A stretch of 64,000 nt of DNA from Fundidesulfovibrio magnetotacticus (GTDB taxonomy: Bacteria > Desulfobacterota > Desulfovibrionia > Desulfovibrionales > Desulfovibrionaceae), in assembly GCF_013019105.1 (NCBI RefSeq), contig NZ_BLTE01000001.1, forward strand, positions 310,001 to 374,000. The letters run 5' to 3'. Below the pieces are notes generated by a model. It was not told the DNA's origin, made no database searches, and saw only the letters and a program-made list of their open reading frames with translations. Positions 61,801-64,000 of the stretch are shown piece by piece (positions within the stretch are counted from its first letter, which is position 1; each line of letters opens with the position of its first letter). The translations under genes were made by a program, and so were the position numbers.

Positions 61801-62359
61801 CGGCCTCGCGGCAGATGTCCTGGTAGCCTTCGCGCACGGCCTCGGCCACGTCCAGGGGCAGGTCCACGCAGAGGATGGCCACCTGCACGAGCACGGAGCG
61901 CTTGCGCAGCTGGTCGATGCCTTCGGGGGAGGTGGCGAAGCCTTCCACCACGTTGTTCACGAAGGTGCGCAGCTTGATGAGCGTGACCTTGTCCGGCTCG
62001 GTGGCCTTGACCTCCTGCGCCAGGGTACGCACGAAATGCTTGAGGAATTCCGGATCCTTGTTGACTTCCTCGCTGGTCCAGTCAACGCGGTTGTATTCGT
62101 GGTCGACGGTCTGGCGGATGAGCGCGGCGTTGACCTTGGTCTCGTCCAGGAGCTTGTGGAACGCCAGGGAGGAAACGGCCCGGAACTGCGGGGCGCGGAT
62201 GCCCTGGACCTGGCTGATGATGGCGGTGTTGTAGTTCTTGCCACCCACCACCAGTTCGGCCTCCTCGCCGATGGCCGCGATGTCGGCCCCGGTGAGGATG
62301 AGCTTCTTGGTCAGTTCCTTTTTCTCCTTGGCGGGGGCTTTGGGAGCGGCTTTAGCCAT
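58811..62359 (-). CDS. ppsA: Phosphoenolpyruvate synthase, enlarged form
   Basis: 1182 residues, against about 790 in E. coli PpsA. It has the N-terminal ATP/pyruvate domain ([28 protein letters not shown]), the phosphohistidine domain with H519 in [20 protein letters not shown], and the C-terminal barrel with [18 protein letters not shown] and the proton-donor cysteine C1019 in [10 protein letters not shown]. About 210 extra residues (631-845), largely helical, are inserted in the barrel after [12 protein letters not shown], and a C-terminal extension (about 1110-1182) follows. AGGAGG lies 7 nt before ATG 62359. It lies downstream of the pyruvate carboxylase on the same strand. Confidence 0.93.
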   Translation of the reverse strand: MAKAAPKAPAKEKKELTKKLILTGADIAAIGEEAELVVGGKNYNTAIISQVQGIRAPQFRAVSSLAFHKLLDETKVNAALIRQTVDHEYNRVDWTSEEVNKDPEFLKHFVRTLAQEVKATEPDKVTLIKLRTFVNNVVEGFATSPEGIDQLRKRSVLVQVAILCVDLPLDVAEAVREGYQDICREAGLEDVPVAVRSSAAGEDSRKKAFAGLQDTYLNIVGDDRVVEAYQWDCSSAYNLRSMTYRREAILDAVQLAERTGDDEIAEKAKQEWAIENTSLSVCLMRMINPVISGTAFSADTATGCRGTDRKDLVSIDCSYGLGEAVVGGMVTPDKLFVFQSEDAREVVIRFMGFKDKKIIYDERGGTKIVPVDELEAYRWALSLAQAEEVARGVRAISVAYGGMIMDTEFCIDQSERLWFVQARPETRWNEEFELHPDTIFMRRMEVDPKALVRAEVILEGNGASRGAGQGMVKFLRSALELNKINKGDILAAERTDPDMVPGMRVASAILADVGGDTSHAAITSRELGIPAVIGIQRSELLRSLDGQEVTVDGSRGVAYRGLLPLIAVGGEMDLSKLPETKTKVGLILADVGQALFLSRLRMMPDFEVGLLRAEFMLGNIGVHPMALEAYDQGVLNQLVDKKLHEYDQRLTKVIKEQMSAGYIPMDLKLRQYVGLVTGLTKELEHLTEREGARGTDEVLAIHRKLRELDKKLDEYLGNATRRLDVLKTSVSLEDHVAVILGYWEELNDTSTHADAVKRRMEVKAHVAERAQAVAAEPFIVETLEKIKTMRAEIARQVGIQREMEEVSTLPGRIAKQLRSRGYRTGKELYVQTLAQNLSLFAMAFYGKPIIYRTTDFKSNEYRNLVGGMLFEHMEDNPMLGYRGVSRNIHDWEIESFKLARGIFGGKNLQMMLPFVRTLEEARSMRRYLSRVHRMRSGEDGLKLHMMSEIPSNAILAKEFIQEFDGFSIGSNDMTQMVLATDRDNSSLKHIYDEEDPAVVWAILVTIFTGQKMGKKVGFCGQGVSNSLILRGLVSIAGIVSASVVPDTYYQTKFDVAAVEALNIPVSRLGGWIAEQHLHRLHELLKSHKYEHILKKYNTAKDLNEWYEGEQTRLSGQLRDHLDTPKESFYRQELEKFRAAFHKPVIYAVWDWEKTVGDSLYHAGFSDWEEQAKALEEQRKKTW

Positions 62360-62670
62360 TCGATTCCTCCTGGGAAGTCCGAAGATGCTTGTGCGGCCGG
62401 TTCGTCGCGGTTCGCGAGGGGTCGCGCGGGTCAGCCGGGGGGCCGCCGCCGGGTCCGGAGCGCGCGGCGGCTGGGGTTTCGTCGCGGGGCGGATTTTAGC
62501 AGGAACAGGCGCGAGGGCTCCAGTATTTTCTTTCGCGGCCTTCGCGGGGCTCCCAACGCATACAATTCACATTTTCAGCAAACCACAGCCTCCCGCCCGG
62601 CCCCGGCCGGAGGCCGGGAATCCAGGCGGGAAGCGGCCGGAGCCGGTTTTCCCGGCTCCGGGGTCGTTCG
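62360..62670. other. Intergenic region, 311 bp, upstream of ppsA
   Basis: Separates pyruvate carboxylase from ppsA on the minus strand. It holds a 10-bp perfect hairpin (62637-62661) just after the carboxylase stop and an AT-richer stretch (about 62540-62580) that could carry the ppsA promoter, though no clear -35/-10 pair was identified. No gene found. Confidence 0.5.
62637..62661 (-). terminator. Hairpin after pyruvate carboxylase
   Basis: Perfect 10-bp stem CCGGAGCCGG / CCGGCTCCGG, loop TTTTC, 10 nt beyond the stop codon on the minus strand. No T run after it. Confidence 0.65.
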
Positions 62671-64000
62671 CTAATCCTGAGTATACTCCATGCCGTAGCC
62701 GCACCAGGGGCAGTAGTGGAAATCCTCCGCTCCCAGGGGTTCCTTGCAGCCGGGGCAGGCTTTGCCCACGGGGGCCAGCTCCACCAGGAGCTCGCCCTCC
62801 TTCACGGGCACCATTTTCTTGTCCTCGAAGTAGTCGGCGTTCTTGAGCACGCGCTTCACCACGCCTTCCACCTGGGCGAGGACCGATTTCTCCTGCTTCA
62901 TCACAGAGATGTTGAACATCGCCTGGCCGGGCTTCACGAAGTCGCCGGGGGAGACGTGCATCACCCAGAGGTCGCCGTTGCAGGGCGCGGCCACATGGAA
63001 GGGATTGTTGGGGTCGGCCATGGGCAGGTCCTGCGCGCCCTTGCCGCCCAGGGCCTCGGCCACCTTCACCTGATGGGAGAGGATCTCCGAGTCCAGCACG
63101 TAGCGCACCACGCTCATGCCCTGGTGGTCCGGGGCGGAGATGTCGAGCAGCGTGAAGGTGTGGGGCTTGCCGCGCGAGTCCTCGAAGAAGAGCTCCTGTC
63201 CGGGTTCCAGGCCTTCGAACCACACGTCCAGGGGCAGGCGGTTGGGGTCGCCGAACTTGGTGCGGAACTCGATGGTCTTGAGCGCGTCGCCGGGGTGGTT
63301 CAGATACATCACGAACTCTTCCGGGGTGGGCTCGCGCTGGAGGCGCTTGGCCAAGGCCTTCTCCTCGGAGGGCAGGTCCACGTCCTTGAGCGAGGCCAGG
63401 GGCGAGTCGGTGGTGCGCTGTTCGATGGCGGCGCGCCAGTCCGGCCCGAAGGCGGACTCGTACACCCAGTCCGGCGGCCAGCCCAGGGGCAGCTTGCCGT
63501 ACTTGCCCAGGAGCAGCTGACGGAAGGCGTCGTTGGCGTCGGCGTAGAGCATGAGCCGGTCGGCCTTGCAGGCCTGGGTGACGCACTCGTCGGGGTGCAT
63601 GCTGGTGGCGTCGAGCACCTCGAGCATGTCGCGCACGGCGCGCTCCCCGCCGCGCTTGTAGGCCCCGGTCACGGCCAGGAAGGCCGTGTTCCAGGTGATC
63701 TGGGAGCCTGGCGTGACGTCGTGGTAGCGCACGATGCGCCGCGTTCCGGCCAGGAACTTGAGCATGTAGGGCAGCAGATGGATGTAGCCCTGCTTGAGCG
63801 CGCCCTCCTGGCTGGAGCTGGTGGCCCCGCCGGGCATGCCGTGCTCCACCACGTCGTAGTCGATGCCCTGGAAGTATGGGGCGGTGTAACGGTCGTAGTA
63901 AGGCATGACCTGCTTGAGCACGAAGCCGCAGGTGCGGATCATCTCCTTGTTCAGGCTGGTCTTCAGGCCCAGTTCGTCTTCCAGGTAGGCCGCCGTGGAG
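62671..64000 (-). CDS. pyc: Pyruvate carboxylase, C-terminal part (5' partial)
   Basis: The reading frame continues to the window edge without a start; about 442 residues are visible. It includes part of the carboxyltransferase domain (VEHGMPGGATSSSQEGALKQ, DVTPGSQITWNTAFLAVTGA), the post-barrel domain, and the biotinyl domain with the biotin lysine in ISVMKQEKS (the common motif is MKM; here MKQ). A C-terminal extension carries two CxxC pairs (CPGCKEP and CPWCGYG), a zinc-ribbon-like addition. It makes oxaloacetate from pyruvate and CO2. PpsA follows downstream, so the pyruvate node genes are together. Confidence 0.93.
   Translation of the reverse strand, partial: STAAYLEDELGLKTSLNKEMIRTCGFVLKQVMPYYDRYTAPYFQGIDYDVVEHGMPGGATSSSQEGALKQGYIHLLPYMLKFLAGTRRIVRYHDVTPGSQITWNTAFLAVTGAYKRGGERAVRDMLEVLDATSMHPDECVTQACKADRLMLYADANDAFRQLLLGKYGKLPLGWPPDWVYESAFGPDWRAAIEQRTTDSPLASLKDVDLPSEEKALAKRLQREPTPEEFVMYLNHPGDALKTIEFRTKFGDPNRLPLDVWFEGLEPGQELFFEDSRGKPHTFTLLDISAPDHQGMSVVRYVLDSEILSHQVKVAEALGGKGAQDLPMADPNNPFHVAAPCNGDLWVMHVSPGDFVKPGQAMFNISVMKQEKSVLAQVEGVVKRVLKNADYFEDKKMVPVKEGELLVELAPVGKACPGCKEPLGAEDFHYCPWCGYGMEYTQD

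Noticed and set aside
58877-62674. Very long plus-strand open frame (over 1200 codons) opposite ppsA
   Set aside because: It consists of His/Gly/Leu/Val-rich antisense translation of ppsA with no domain or signal, and ppsA is certain.

Overview
The window is chromosomal DNA of a GC-rich, Gram-negative, anaerobe-like bacterium. The best fit is a Desulfovibrio-type member of the Desulfobacterota. This is an inference from content: a phosphoenolpyruvate synthase next to a pyruvate carboxylase, a UbiD-type decarboxylase, many signalling proteins (c-di-GMP enzymes, an NtrC-type regulator), heptose/LPS and lipoprotein genes, and strong third-position GC bias. No tRNA, rRNA, CRISPR array, insertion sequence or prophage was recognised. 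Genes are dense and often overlap by 4 or 8 nt.

Layout. 1-5118: 3' end of a diguanylate cyclase, recQ, an XRE regulator, an AT-rich foreign-looking gene resembling uracil-DNA glycosylases, and a bacterial deoxyhypusine-synthase-like gene. 5438-9228: acyl-CoA ligase, cyclic-nucleotide-binding protein, ubiD. 9314-16372: small exported proteins, a three-gene sigma54-type two-component operon (kinase, lipoprotein, NtrC-like regulator), a PH-like membrane protein, a 30-residue membrane peptide and a rhomboid protease. 16462-20762: AI-2E-family permease, methyltransferase plus SppA lipoprotein, a ribbon-helix-helix-like protein. 20779-28435: tandem nitroreductase (SagB-like) with a membrane partner, divergent from a complete biotin operon bioB-bioF-esterase-bioC-bioDA, the last gene being a BioD-BioA fusion. 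28432-32702: MauE-like/rhodanese pair, rhodanese-ferritin fusion, yccF, tlyA, and an exported protein made of 15-residue Asn/Tyr repeats. 33112-42377: a long minus-strand run: thrC, DUF456, paaK, dnaB-rplI-rpsR-rpsF, then a dynamin-like GTPase cotranscribed with an exported protein and an RsbV/RsbW switch. 42464-46134: cysteine-cluster proteins, heptose adenylyltransferase, exported protein, degenerate receiver. 46360-53479: SorC regulator, glpD, phnD-phnC-phnE-phnE and a HAD phosphatase. 53636-57222: exported protein, HD-GYP and GGDEF proteins in convergence. 57420-58683: an AT-richer divergent membrane gene/XRE regulator pair. 58811-64000: ppsA and the 3' part of pyruvate carboxylase.

How genes work together. 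The biotin operon could make the cofactor used by the pyruvate carboxylase at the right end, which with PpsA governs the pyruvate/oxaloacetate/PEP node. Three c-di-GMP proteins and two receiver-type regulators point to strong sensory control. The two clusters with the least obvious function are the RsbW-RsbV-exported protein-dynamin operon and the SorC-GlpD-PhnDCEE-HAD set. The latter looks like uptake and processing of a phosphorylated or phosphonate-like compound without any C-P lyase gene in view.

Non-coding structure is unusually rich. There are two families of dispersed hairpin repeats (three copies each), one large inverted repeat with 33-nt arms (32783-32869), a perfect 10-bp split inverted repeat between the divergent genes at 57776/57868, and several strong terminators.
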